Below, one piece after another: positions 1-6,529 of a DNA stretch of 9,907 nucleotides (positions are counted from its first letter, which is position 1; every line of letters starts with the position of its first letter). The DNA is from Methylovulum sp. (GTDB lineage Bacteria; Pseudomonadota; Gammaproteobacteria; Methylococcales; Methylomonadaceae). The stretch spans positions 1-9,907 of the forward strand of contig JACXTQ010000374.1 in assembly GCA_016919605.1 (NCBI GenBank), written 5' to 3'. Position numbers and translations under genes: made by a program. The notes below the pieces were generated by a model that did not search any database, was not told where the DNA came from, and worked only from the letters and a program-made list of their open reading frames with translations.

Positions 1-124
1 CAAGAGTATTTGCCACGCTATCGAAAAACGCACCAATACGCTGTACACGCCTCAATTTTGGTGGGCAATTATGTTTGTCATCAAACATATTCCGACGTTC
101 ATTTTTAAGCGGGCCCGGTTATGA
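1..124 (+). CDS. C-terminus of a short-chain dehydrogenase/reductase, DprE2-like (partial)
   Basis: Reading frame 2 is open from the window edge to a TGA at 122-124 and gives the last 40 residues of a protein that begins outside the window. The tail (LYTPQFWWAIMFVIKHIP, then FIFKRARL) has the shape of the C-terminus of the DprE2 type of SDR. In mycobacteria that family reduces decaprenyl-phosphoryl-2-keto-erythro-pentose to decaprenyl-phosphoryl-arabinose, and its tail also has an aromatic-rich stretch, an HIP and an IF(R/K)(K/R) ending. The NAD-binding Rossmann part is not visible, so the assignment rests only on this tail. The stop overlaps the next start as ATGA, so the two genes are probably translationally coupled. 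Other SDRs with a membrane-associated tail remain possible. Confidence 0.6.
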   Translation, partial: KSICHAIEKRTNTLYTPQFWWAIMFVIKHIPTFIFKRARL

Positions 125-2088
125 AATCTAATGGCAAATTTAAGACGGCTAGCCTAGCGAATTTCTTTTTCCCTGGATTTTTGTTAATAACGGTCTTAGC
201 CATATTTGTTCCTTTCATCCCATCGTTGCCTAATGCCTCCCTTGATCCGTCATGGATTCTCGGCATGAACCAAGCATTGGCGCAACATTTTGTGTTTGGA
301 AAGGATATTATTTATACCTGTGGCCCTTATGCCTCAATTCTTACCCGTGCTTATCACCCTGCGACCGATAATAGTATGGTTTTCGGGAGCTTATATTTAG
401 GCGTTTGCTTTTGGTATGCCCTCGTTCTTATTGGCAAAAAAATATCATTTGTCTGGCCTTTGGTCTTGGTGTTGGCTCTTGCGGCATTAACATTCCCTAA
501 AGAACTAATGTTAAATATGGGCAGGGACACCTTATTTTTTCTTTATCCCCTCATTATTTCTTTGATTGCTTATCGGTTGACATTGCCTGAAGATAGCAAA
601 AAGGGATTGGAGATCAATAAACAAACCTCATTGGTGATGGCTATCCTTTTGTCAGCTTTAGGTTTGCTGCCTTTGATAAAAGGCTCCCTGCTTATCATTT
701 GCTTGGCGGAAATGACATTATGTGTTTCAATTTTATGGTTTAATAAATTGAAAATGCTGGCATTTATGGTCATGATAATCCCGTTGGCCTCAATGGTTAT
801 TTTCTGGATATGTGCAGGGCAACCCATTATTGGCTTATCTTATTACCTTATCAATATAATGCCCATAATTTCTGGCTACACTGAAGCCATGACTATTGGC
901 CCTGAAGCCTTCCAAGTAAAAGAACTGGTTGTTTTTATATTGTCTGCCGTAGCTATTTTGTCCGTAACAGTAACCACAAAAAACACGACACTACTTTCTA
1001 GGCTATTTTTATTTTTATTTTTCACGGTATTTTTTTTTCTTGCTTTCAAGGGGGGCTTTGTCCGCCATGACGCTGTCCATGCCTTGGTATGTGGTATCGC
1101 AATATTGACAGCCTCTTTGCTACTCCATTTTGTCTTAGAACACAGGCATCTTAACAAAGTTGTGGTTTTGTCAGTCATTTCTTGGCTGATAATTGATCAA
1201 TCTTACACGCCCGCTTTAACTGAAAATAAAATTCAAAATATAGCCCATGTCTATACGGATGCCTACAGTGGTTTAGAAAGCAGGATTAATAATAGACAAG
1301 CGCTCCCTGATGCTTTCTATAAAAAAATGGCTGAATTGAAAAAACAAAGCCAGTTTCCAATCTTAGGCGGTACAACCGATATTTACTCCTTTGACCAGTC
1401 GTATCTGATTGCCTCTGACAATGACTGGCAACCCCGCCCTGTATTTCAAAGCAATTCGGTATATACTCAGGGGTTGGCGCAGATCAACGTTTCCCATCTA
1501 TTGGCTGAACATGCGCCTGATAATATTATTTTTAAGATACAACCCATCGACGGCAGGTTTCCTGCCCAGGAAGATGGTTTAAGCTGGCCTGTTTTGTTGG
1601 CTAATTACTATCCATCCCAAACGATTAACGATCATCTTTTTTTGAAAAAGCGCCCGTCTATAATAAAACCGGAAAAAATAGAAGTTTTCAAGAAGGAATA
1701 TGAGCTTGAAGCTGACGTTGTTATTCCAGACTCTGTAGAGCCATTGTTTGCAGAAATTGAAATAAAGCCCACTCTTTTAGGACGACTTATTGCAATTTTA
1801 TATAAGCCATTGGCGCATATAAAAATTAATGTTGAACTTGAAAATGGGGCTAAACAAAGTTACCGGATTATTCCAGGTATGGCAAAATCAGGATTCATAA
1901 TCTCGCCACTAATAAATGATGCTAAAGAGTTCTCATCTTTTTATGAGGGTCAAGGTAATTTAGATGGCAAAAAAGTAAGGCTGATAAACCTGTATGAGAA
2001 AGGCATAACATCGCTCTTTTGGAATACCAAATACACGCTTACACTTAATAAAATAAAATTCGACAATCGCATCGACAGTGGCTTATAA
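121..2088 (+). CDS. Polytopic membrane protein, putative GT-C-type glycosyltransferase
   Basis: A 655-residue inner-membrane protein. About 11-12 hydrophobic segments lie between residues 12 and 360 (for example 15-36, 88-104, 110-125, 136-152, 170-206, 211-232, 268-284, 291-309, 321-339 and 346-359). A soluble, probably periplasmic domain of about 295 residues follows. The first extracytoplasmic loop has LDPSW (41-45) and GKDIIYTCGPYASI (60-73). An acidic residue in this loop followed by a G-x-D...GP pattern is typical of GT-C fold, polyprenyl-phosphate-sugar-dependent glycosyltransferases. FKGGFVRHDAVH (309-320) is a second motif-like stretch. The ATG lies in an ATGA overlap with the upstream DprE2-like gene, and a GtrA gene follows, which fits a transferase using a flipped lipid-linked sugar. 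Catalytic function is inferred; no named family is certain. A T9 run (1030-1038) and a G6 run (1050-1055) occur in the coding sequence. Confidence 0.8.
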   Translation: MKSNGKFKTASLANFFFPGFLLITVLAIFVPFIPSLPNASLDPSWILGMNQALAQHFVFGKDIIYTCGPYASILTRAYHPATDNSMVFGSLYLGVCFWYALVLIGKKISFVWPLVLVLALAALTFPKELMLNMGRDTLFFLYPLIISLIAYRLTLPEDSKKGLEINKQTSLVMAILLSALGLLPLIKGSLLIICLAEMTLCVSILWFNKLKMLAFMVMIIPLASMVIFWICAGQPIIGLSYYLINIMPIISGYTEAMTIGPEAFQVKELVVFILSAVAILSVTVTTKNTTLLSRLFLFLFFTVFFFLAFKGGFVRHDAVHALVCGIAILTASLLLHFVLEHRHLNKVVVLSVISWLIIDQSYTPALTENKIQNIAHVYTDAYSGLESRINNRQALPDAFYKKMAELKKQSQFPILGGTTDIYSFDQSYLIASDNDWQPRPVFQSNSVYTQGLAQINVSHLLAEHAPDNIIFKIQPIDGRFPAQEDGLSWPVLLANYYPSQTINDHLFLKKRPSIIKPEKIEVFKKEYELEADVVIPDSVEPLFAEIEIKPTLLGRLIAILYKPLAHIKINVELENGAKQSYRIIPGMAKSGFIISPLINDAKEFSSFYEGQGNLDGKKVRLINLYEKGITSLFWNTKYTLTLNKIKFDNRIDSGL

Positions 2089-2242
2089 GGCAATGGCATT
2101 GACGACAAATGTACGGCGCGATGTTAAATTGTTATAAACTTATTTCTGTTGCATTGCTATTAGGTAAGAACGTTAGGCTGTCAAAAAAGCCATGAAAACA
2201 GCCGGCCCGACATAAAACTGCAAATGTAATTAATTGAAAAAA

Positions 2243-2734
2243 ATGAAAACATCAAAAAAAAGAAGCTTGCAGCGCCCAGCAAAAAAAATGCAAAGACATG
2301 GCCGTCAAAGCCAAAGCAATAAGAAACACACTAAATCCTTTCTGCGTTATGTTTTTAGTGGCTGTTTAGCGACAGTTGTCAATTTGTCTTTTGTTTGGTT
2401 TTCAATGCAGCTGACAAGTTACGAAATTGCCGTCGTAGTGGGTGCTGTATTTGGGACTACGACAACATATATAATGACAAAAGTGTTTGTCTTTGAGAAA
2501 AGAGAAAAGGCCGTTGATTATCATGAAATATTGCGGTTCATCTGTGTGCATGGTGTCGTTTGTGTCCAGATATGGATAGTATCTGTTTCTTTGGAAAGAT
2601 GGATTCTTCCTATGCTCGCTATAACACAGTACCGTGAAGCAATTGCAAGCTTGATTGGCGTAGGCTCTGTTGTATTTACCGGATATTTCTTGCATCGCTT
2701 GGTAACTTACCGTGTAGGCCATCCTGCGGTTTAG
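2243..2734 (+). CDS. GtrA-family membrane protein (putative polyprenyl-phosphate-sugar flippase), copy 1
   Basis: A protein of 163 residues from the ATG at 2243. A TTG at 2234 would add three residues, and neither start has a clear Shine-Dalgarno sequence. After a Lys/Arg-rich cytoplasmic tail (1-31) come four hydrophobic segments (about 34-55, 60-82, 97-117 and 131-150). The GtrA signature is visible: FLRYVFSGCLATVVNLSF (33-50), the TYIMTKVFVF element (75-84) closing helix 2, and HRLVTYRV (151-158) at the end. GtrA proteins are thought to move polyprenyl-phosphate-linked sugars across the inner membrane. The gene lies 154 bp after the GT-C-like gene and 32 bp before a methyltransferase. The basic tail is longer than in most GtrA proteins, and its DNA has A7, A8 and A8 runs. 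The 2089-2242 gap shows no convincing promoter or U-tailed terminator. Confidence 0.85.
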   Translation: MKTSKKRSLQRPAKKMQRHGRQSQSNKKHTKSFLRYVFSGCLATVVNLSFVWFSMQLTSYEIAVVVGAVFGTTTTYIMTKVFVFEKREKAVDYHEILRFICVHGVVCVQIWIVSVSLERWILPMLAITQYREAIASLIGVGSVVFTGYFLHRLVTYRVGHPAV

Positions 2735-2766
2735 CTGTCAGGATAGGCTTTTTTCCTACCAAACTT

Positions 2767-3669
2767 ATGGATATTGTCATTATGAACCGATTTGTACCAT
2801 GTATTGTTTGTGGCAGCAATAATAATCACCAGTTGTATCCCTCCTCTTTTTTTGAATCTGTAGAAGCCGCCGCTGACTATTTTTTATCCCATCGAAAAGC
2901 CGTTGTCCACGGTCAAATTGTACGTTGTAATGATTGTGGATTTGTGTTTACCAACCCTCAATTCACCCCAGAGGAATATAACCGAATCTATCAACATGTA
3001 TCTGAACAAAGTGGTGTTGACCCTTCTTTTAAGGCATCCGAAAAAATTCGCTTTGCAAGGCATTCTAAGTTTGTTTGTCGGTATGTTGGTGAGGGGGCTT
3101 TTTTGGACTTCGGTTGTGGTTCCGGGAGTTTTCTTGATACCATGAATAAGGAGCGTGGATTCGGATTTGAAGTTGGATCACCAGGTTTCCACCAATCCAG
3201 TGCCGGACATAAGATTGTTACAGGCAATTTTTTTGAAATGGTCGGGCAATCTCCGTTTGATGACGAGGCTTTTTCTTTTATCACTGCATTTGACGTATTG
3301 GAGCATCTGCCGGATTTGCCACGATATATTGAGGCATTACGGCGCATGATTCAAAAAGATGGCCATATCATTGTGACAGTGCCCAATGCTGAAAGTGTAG
3401 TGGCGAAGCTGACCGGTGAACGATGGAACATGATCTTGTTGGAGCACTTATGGTATTTTTCTCCGAAAACGCTTAAGCGGCTATTTGAATCACTGGGTTT
3501 TGAGCATGTTGTAACCGGCGGTGTGCCATACGATACCCAACTATGCCATTTGCTTAATCGTCTTAAGCAAACCTACCAAATCAATATGCCAGCGTTACCC
3601 CAATATATTGGTTCTTTGGTATTGCCTATTCCAATAGGGCTTATGGTTTCTGTGTTCAAGCGAATATAG
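2767..3669 (+). CDS. Zinc-ribbon class I SAM-dependent methyltransferase
   Basis: A protein of 300 residues. The N-terminus has two CxxC pairs (C12/C15 in PCIVCGS and C54/C57 in VRCNDCGFVF), a probable structural zinc site. A class I methyltransferase core follows: motif I at 112-120 (LDFGCGSGS) binds S-adenosylmethionine, FDVLEHLPD (175-183) is the usual motif preceding strand 5, and a VPN turn lies at 205-207. EHLWYFSP (226-233) is typical of the Methyltransf_23 group, which often modifies sugars or lipids in polysaccharide clusters. The C-terminal 20 residues are hydrophobic and may touch the membrane. The ATG at 2767 is used; an in-frame ATG at 2782 (residue 6), preceded by GGAT, is an equally good start. 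The substrate is unknown; by context it is a sugar or glycolipid. The gene probably ends the first transcription unit, because a 215-bp gap with hairpins follows. Confidence 0.88.
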   Translation: MDIVIMNRFVPCIVCGSNNNHQLYPSSFFESVEAAADYFLSHRKAVVHGQIVRCNDCGFVFTNPQFTPEEYNRIYQHVSEQSGVDPSFKASEKIRFARHSKFVCRYVGEGAFLDFGCGSGSFLDTMNKERGFGFEVGSPGFHQSSAGHKIVTGNFFEMVGQSPFDDEAFSFITAFDVLEHLPDLPRYIEALRRMIQKDGHIIVTVPNAESVVAKLTGERWNMILLEHLWYFSPKTLKRLFESLGFEHVVTGGVPYDTQLCHLLNRLKQTYQINMPALPQYIGSLVLPIPIGLMVSVFKRI

Positions 3670-3708
3670 GCCGAACCGAGAATCATGGGTTATTTGGGAT
3701 TCGATTTT

Positions 3709-3737
3709 TTGCCGATAGACGACTAAGCTTGTATGTT
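3709..3737 (+). promoter_or_regulatory. Candidate sigma70-type promoter before the epimerase operon
   Basis: TTGCCG (3709-3714) and TATGTT (3732-3737) are separated by exactly 17 bp; each matches the consensus at four of six positions. It lies in the only sizeable gap of the plus-strand cluster, where a new promoter would be expected. Transcription from it would run through the hairpin at 3748-3769. A TATAAA at 3775-3780 with a nearby upstream TG is an alternative -10 element. The match is modest and unproven. Confidence 0.3.
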
Positions 3738-3747
3738 AACCTAGGGG

Positions 3748-3775
3748 ATATCCATTCATTAATGGGTATTTGTTT
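3748..3775 (+). terminator. Hairpin with T-rich tail, possible terminator of the first gene group
   Basis: ATATCCATT (3748-3756) and AATGGGTAT (3761-3769) form a 9-bp stem with one G-U pair and a CATT loop, followed by TTGTTT. The stem is A/T-rich, so it would be a weak intrinsic terminator. A second, weaker hairpin, GAATC (3680-3684) with GATTC (3698-3702), lies just upstream and is followed by CGA and a T6 run (3705-3710). Either or both could end transcription after the zinc-ribbon methyltransferase. Confidence 0.35.
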
Positions 3776-3820
3776 ATAAAAAAGATGATGCCAGAGCATG
3801 CGGGAGATCTGATTCCAAAA

Positions 3821-3845
3821 GGCCTAAATGCCCTAGGGCCTAAAT
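3821..3845. repeat. 9-bp direct repeat flanking a 10-bp palindrome
   Basis: GGCCTAAAT occurs at 3821-3829 and again at 3837-3845, a 16-bp period. The sequence between them forms the perfect palindrome GCCCTAGGGC (3830-3839), which overlaps the second copy. The element ends 39 bp before the epimerase start codon. Its symmetry and position suggest a protein-binding site, but no regulator can be named. Confidence 0.4.
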
Positions 3846-3884
3846 AATTTTCCAATATTAACGGCTAGATAGCCAAGTCCATCA

Positions 3885-4826
3885 ATGAAAAACAAAAAAA
3901 TTATCCTTCCTGGCGGGGTGGGGCTGGTCGGTCAAAACCTAGTGGCCCGTCTCAAAGCCAAAGGTTACACCAACATTGTTGTTCTTGACAAGCACCGTAA
4001 CAATCTTGAGGTGCTAAAGCGGGTGCAACCGGATATTGTCGCCGAATATGCCGATTTGGCACAAACGGGCGATTGGCTTAAGCATTTTGCCCAAGCCGAT
4101 GTTGTAGTTATGTTGCAGGCGCAAATTGGCGGTAACGATTATCAAGACTTTGTCCGCAATAATATCGATGCCACTCGCCTGATTCTCGAAGCTATCAAAG
4201 CTAACAATAATAGGGCTTATCTTGTCCATATCAGTTCATCGGTGGTGGAATCGGTTGCCGATGATTTTTATACGCGCACAAAAAAAGATCAGGAGCGCAT
4301 GGTCTTGGAAAGTGGTATCAGTTGTCCGATTTTGCGGCCTACCTTGATGTTTGGCTGGTTTGACCGTAAGCATTTAGGTTGGCTCTCGCGTTTTATGAAA
4401 AAAGTGCCCGTATTTCCGATACCTGGAGATGGCCGCTATATGCGCCAACCGCTATACGTTGGGGATTTTTGCAACATTATCATCAGTTGTATCGAACATC
4501 AGGTGACAGATGGCGTGTATAACATTTCTGGCCATGAAAAAGTCAATTATATTGACATTATCCGTGCCATTAAGAAAGCTATCCGAGTAAGGACTTGGAT
4601 TGTCAAAATACCTTACCTTTTATTTTATGTTTTGCTGTGGGTCTGGGGCAGGTTTGACAAAAATCCCCCCTTCACTACCCAGCAATTGGCGGCTTTAGGT
4701 GCCAAAGATGAATTTGAGGTTATCGACTGGCCAGGTATTTTTGGCGTACCGTGTACGCCGTTTATTAATGCTGTTGAGGAAACCTTCAATGACAAACAGT
4801 ATAGCAACGTAGTTTTGGAGTTTTGA
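3885..4826 (+). CDS. NAD-dependent epimerase/dehydratase (extended SDR)
   Basis: A cytoplasmic enzyme of 313 residues. It has the N-terminal Rossmann nucleotide-binding motif GGVGLVGQ (10-17) and an acidic residue at the end of strand 2 (LD, 34-35), which favours NAD(H). A serine cluster in HISSSV (115-120) and Y129-x3-K133 (YTRTK) complete the SDR active site. RPTLMFG (151-157) and YVGDFCN (191-197) are typical of the extended SDR class that acts on nucleotide sugars. A hydrophobic stretch (about 238-255, PYLLFYVLLWVWG) is also seen in membrane-associated family members. The ATG at 3885 has no clear Shine-Dalgarno sequence. It is the first gene of a compact four-gene unit; its TGA is separated from the next ATG by one base (TGATATG). 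The exact reaction (epimerase, dehydratase or reductase) cannot be read from the sequence. Confidence 0.88.
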   Translation: MKNKKIILPGGVGLVGQNLVARLKAKGYTNIVVLDKHRNNLEVLKRVQPDIVAEYADLAQTGDWLKHFAQADVVVMLQAQIGGNDYQDFVRNNIDATRLILEAIKANNNRAYLVHISSSVVESVADDFYTRTKKDQERMVLESGISCPILRPTLMFGWFDRKHLGWLSRFMKKVPVFPIPGDGRYMRQPLYVGDFCNIIISCIEHQVTDGVYNISGHEKVNYIDIIRAIKKAIRVRTWIVKIPYLLFYVLLWVWGRFDKNPPFTTQQLAALGAKDEFEVIDWPGIFGVPCTPFINAVEETFNDKQYSNVVLEF

Positions 4827-4827
4827 T

Positions 4828-6120
4828 ATGAGGCAACGTATCGCGGTTTTAGGTGCCGGGCCTATGGGGTTGGCGGTGGCTTATCAGTTAGCACGTGACG
4901 GCCACCAGCCCATCGTGTTTGAGGCCGATGACCGTGTTGGTGGTATGGCGGCGGCTTTTGATTTTTCCGGTTTGTCTATCGAGCGTTATTACCATTTTCA
5001 TTGCACTTCTGACAACGCTTTTTTGGCGATGCTGGATGATTTGGGTTTGGCGGGACGAATGCACTGGGTGGCGACCAAAATGGGCTACTGGTATCAAGGG
5101 CGATTGCAACCGTGGGGCAACCCTGTTGCCTTGCTCACATTTAAGGGTTTAAGTGTGATCGCCAAATTTCGTTATGGTCTCCATGCCTTCTTATGTACCA
5201 AGCGTGATGATTGGCGGCCATTGGACAACGTTGAAGCCAGTGGGTGGATTAAACGCTGGGTGGGCGCAGAAGCTTATGAGGTGTTATGGCGCAGGCTATT
5301 TGATTATAAGTTTTATAATTACGCCGACAATTTGTCAGCGGCGTGGATAGCCAGCCGCATCCGCAGAATTGGCAGGTCACGTTACAATCTGTTTCGCGAA
5401 AAGTTGGGCTATTTGGAAGGCGGTTCGGATACGTTGTTGCAAGCTATGCGCACGGCAATCGAAGGCTTGGGCGGGGAAGTACGCCTCAGCACCCCAGTCA
5501 ATAAGGTTGTTATCAGCGAAGGCAATGTCCGTGGCATTGAAGCTGGCGGACAGTTTGAGGCTTTTGCCAAAGTTATCAGTACTATTCCTTTGCCTTATAT
5601 CCCTCAAATTATACCGGATTTGCCTACTGAGATTTTGCAACGCTTCCAAGCCATCAACAATATTGCCGTGGTGTGTGTCATCGTTAAGTTGCGACTAGCC
5701 TTGACCGAAAATTTTTGGTTGAACATCAATGATCCTGACATGGATATTCCAGGCTTGGTGGAATATAGCAATCTGCGGCCACTGGATGAGCCTATTGTTT
5801 ATGTTCCTTTCTATATGCCCGGTGAACACCCCAAATTTGCCGAAGCCGATCAGGTTTTTTTGGATAAGGTGCGCGGTTACTTGAAAAAAATTAACCCTAA
5901 CTTAAGCGATGATGATTTTATCAGCTTAAAGGCCAGCCGTTATCGGTTTGCGCAACCGATTTGCGAGCCGGGTTATTTGGCGAAACTTCCGCCTGTGGCT
6001 TTGCCCGCCAAGGGCTTGTGGGTGGCCGACACCTCTTATTATTACCCCGAAGATAGGGGGATTTCTGAGAGCATTGACTTTGGCCAAAAGATGGCGAAGC
6101 AGGCGGTTAGCGGTGATTAA
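4828..6120 (+). CDS. FAD-dependent amine-oxidase-like oxidoreductase (sugar-modification context)
   Basis: A protein of 430 residues. The N-terminal dinucleotide-binding fold has GAGPMG (10-14 region), the acidic E32 that binds the FAD ribose, and the RVGGM (36-40) motif characteristic of the amine-oxidase / protoporphyrinogen-oxidase / UDP-galactopyranose-mutase superfamily. GYLEGG (194-199) is the usual mid-domain element. The C-terminal FAD-contact motif runs from GLWVADTS (397-404) through RGISESIDFG (410-419). A clear GGAG (4817-4820) lies 7 nt before the ATG, inside the end of the epimerase gene. The TAA overlaps the next start. Family members in O-antigen or glycolipid loci oxidise or rearrange sugars or polyprenyl intermediates, but the substrate here is unknown. 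Protoporphyrinogen or carotenoid oxidation is less likely given the neighbours. Confidence 0.88.
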   Translation: MRQRIAVLGAGPMGLAVAYQLARDGHQPIVFEADDRVGGMAAAFDFSGLSIERYYHFHCTSDNAFLAMLDDLGLAGRMHWVATKMGYWYQGRLQPWGNPVALLTFKGLSVIAKFRYGLHAFLCTKRDDWRPLDNVEASGWIKRWVGAEAYEVLWRRLFDYKFYNYADNLSAAWIASRIRRIGRSRYNLFREKLGYLEGGSDTLLQAMRTAIEGLGGEVRLSTPVNKVVISEGNVRGIEAGGQFEAFAKVISTIPLPYIPQIIPDLPTEILQRFQAINNIAVVCVIVKLRLALTENFWLNINDPDMDIPGLVEYSNLRPLDEPIVYVPFYMPGEHPKFAEADQVFLDKVRGYLKKINPNLSDDDFISLKASRYRFAQPICEPGYLAKLPPVALPAKGLWVADTSYYYPEDRGISESIDFGQKMAKQAVSGD

Positions 6121-6529
6121 GCATTTTTTTTCCAAGCAATTTTTATTGTTTTTGGGGGTTGGCGGGCTAGCCGCCAGTTTGAATTGGTCATCACGCTTTT
6201 TCTTAAGCCAATGGCTGCCTTTTTCCACTGCGGTCATTATGGCTTATGCCGTTGGTATGCTGGTGGCCTTTCTAATGAATGCTTTTTTAGTATTTCCAAA
6301 ATCCCAACGGCCAAGATATGCCCAGGCCCGTGATTTTATTTTGGTAAATTTATCATTTATCCCCTTAGTTTGGCAGGCTTCGATACACATTAATAACGGG
6401 TTGAAAATGTTGGGTATCAGCCATTCGGAAGAATGGGCTCATGCCATCGCCCTTGCTTTGCCTATGTTTGCTACTTTTCTGATTTATAAGCTGTTTGCTT
6501 TCAAGGAAAAGTATTATGAACAACGATGA
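6113..6529 (+). CDS. GtrA-family membrane protein (putative flippase), copy 2
   Basis: A protein of 138 residues from the GTG at 6113. The frame is open upstream to 5948, but that part lies inside the FAD enzyme gene, and the GTG puts the first helix close to the N-terminus as in other GtrA proteins. AGGCGG (6101-6106) is a fair ribosome-binding site. There are four hydrophobic segments (about 9-28, 38-60, 74-91 and 109-128). Family elements are FLGVGGLAASLNW (13-25), NAFLVF (56-61) closing helix 2, and FLIYKLFAF (122-130) at the end. It overlaps the preceding stop by 8 bp (GTGATTAA) and the next gene by 14 bp, so it is probably translated by coupling. It differs clearly from copy 1 and lacks the long basic tail. 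An out-of-frame overlap could hide a longer product, but this seems unlikely. Confidence 0.85.
   Translation: MIKHFFSKQFLLFLGVGGLAASLNWSSRFFLSQWLPFSTAVIMAYAVGMLVAFLMNAFLVFPKSQRPRYAQARDFILVNLSFIPLVWQASIHINNGLKMLGISHSEEWAHAIALALPMFATFLIYKLFAFKEKYYEQR

Noticed and set aside
1029..1055. T9 and G6 runs in the large membrane protein gene as a frameshift or pseudogene sign
   Set aside because: The reading frame is continuous through both runs, and the protein stays hydrophobic as expected for a membrane segment, so there is no sign of disruption.
876..1178. Minus-strand open frame of 100 codons within the large membrane protein gene
   Set aside because: The translation is low-complexity and Lys/Thr-rich, as expected opposite a hydrophobic coding sequence, and the plus-strand gene is intact.
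2176..2203. Inverted repeat GGCTGT / ACAGCC between the GT-C-like and GtrA genes as a terminator
   Set aside because: The arms are only 6 bp with a 16-nt loop, and no T run follows on either strand.
2402..2722. Minus-strand open frame of 106 codons opposite the first GtrA gene
   Set aside because: It mirrors a well-supported GtrA gene, and its translation shows no recognisable domain.
5948..6112. Upstream extension of the second GtrA reading frame
   Set aside because: It lies wholly inside the FAD-dependent enzyme gene, has no hydrophobic or family features, and the GTG at 6113 gives a normal-length GtrA protein.
6495..6515. TTG start for the second methyltransferase
   Set aside because: The ATG at 6516 has AAGGA at a suitable distance, while the TTG has no ribosome-binding site and adds residues unlike the family.
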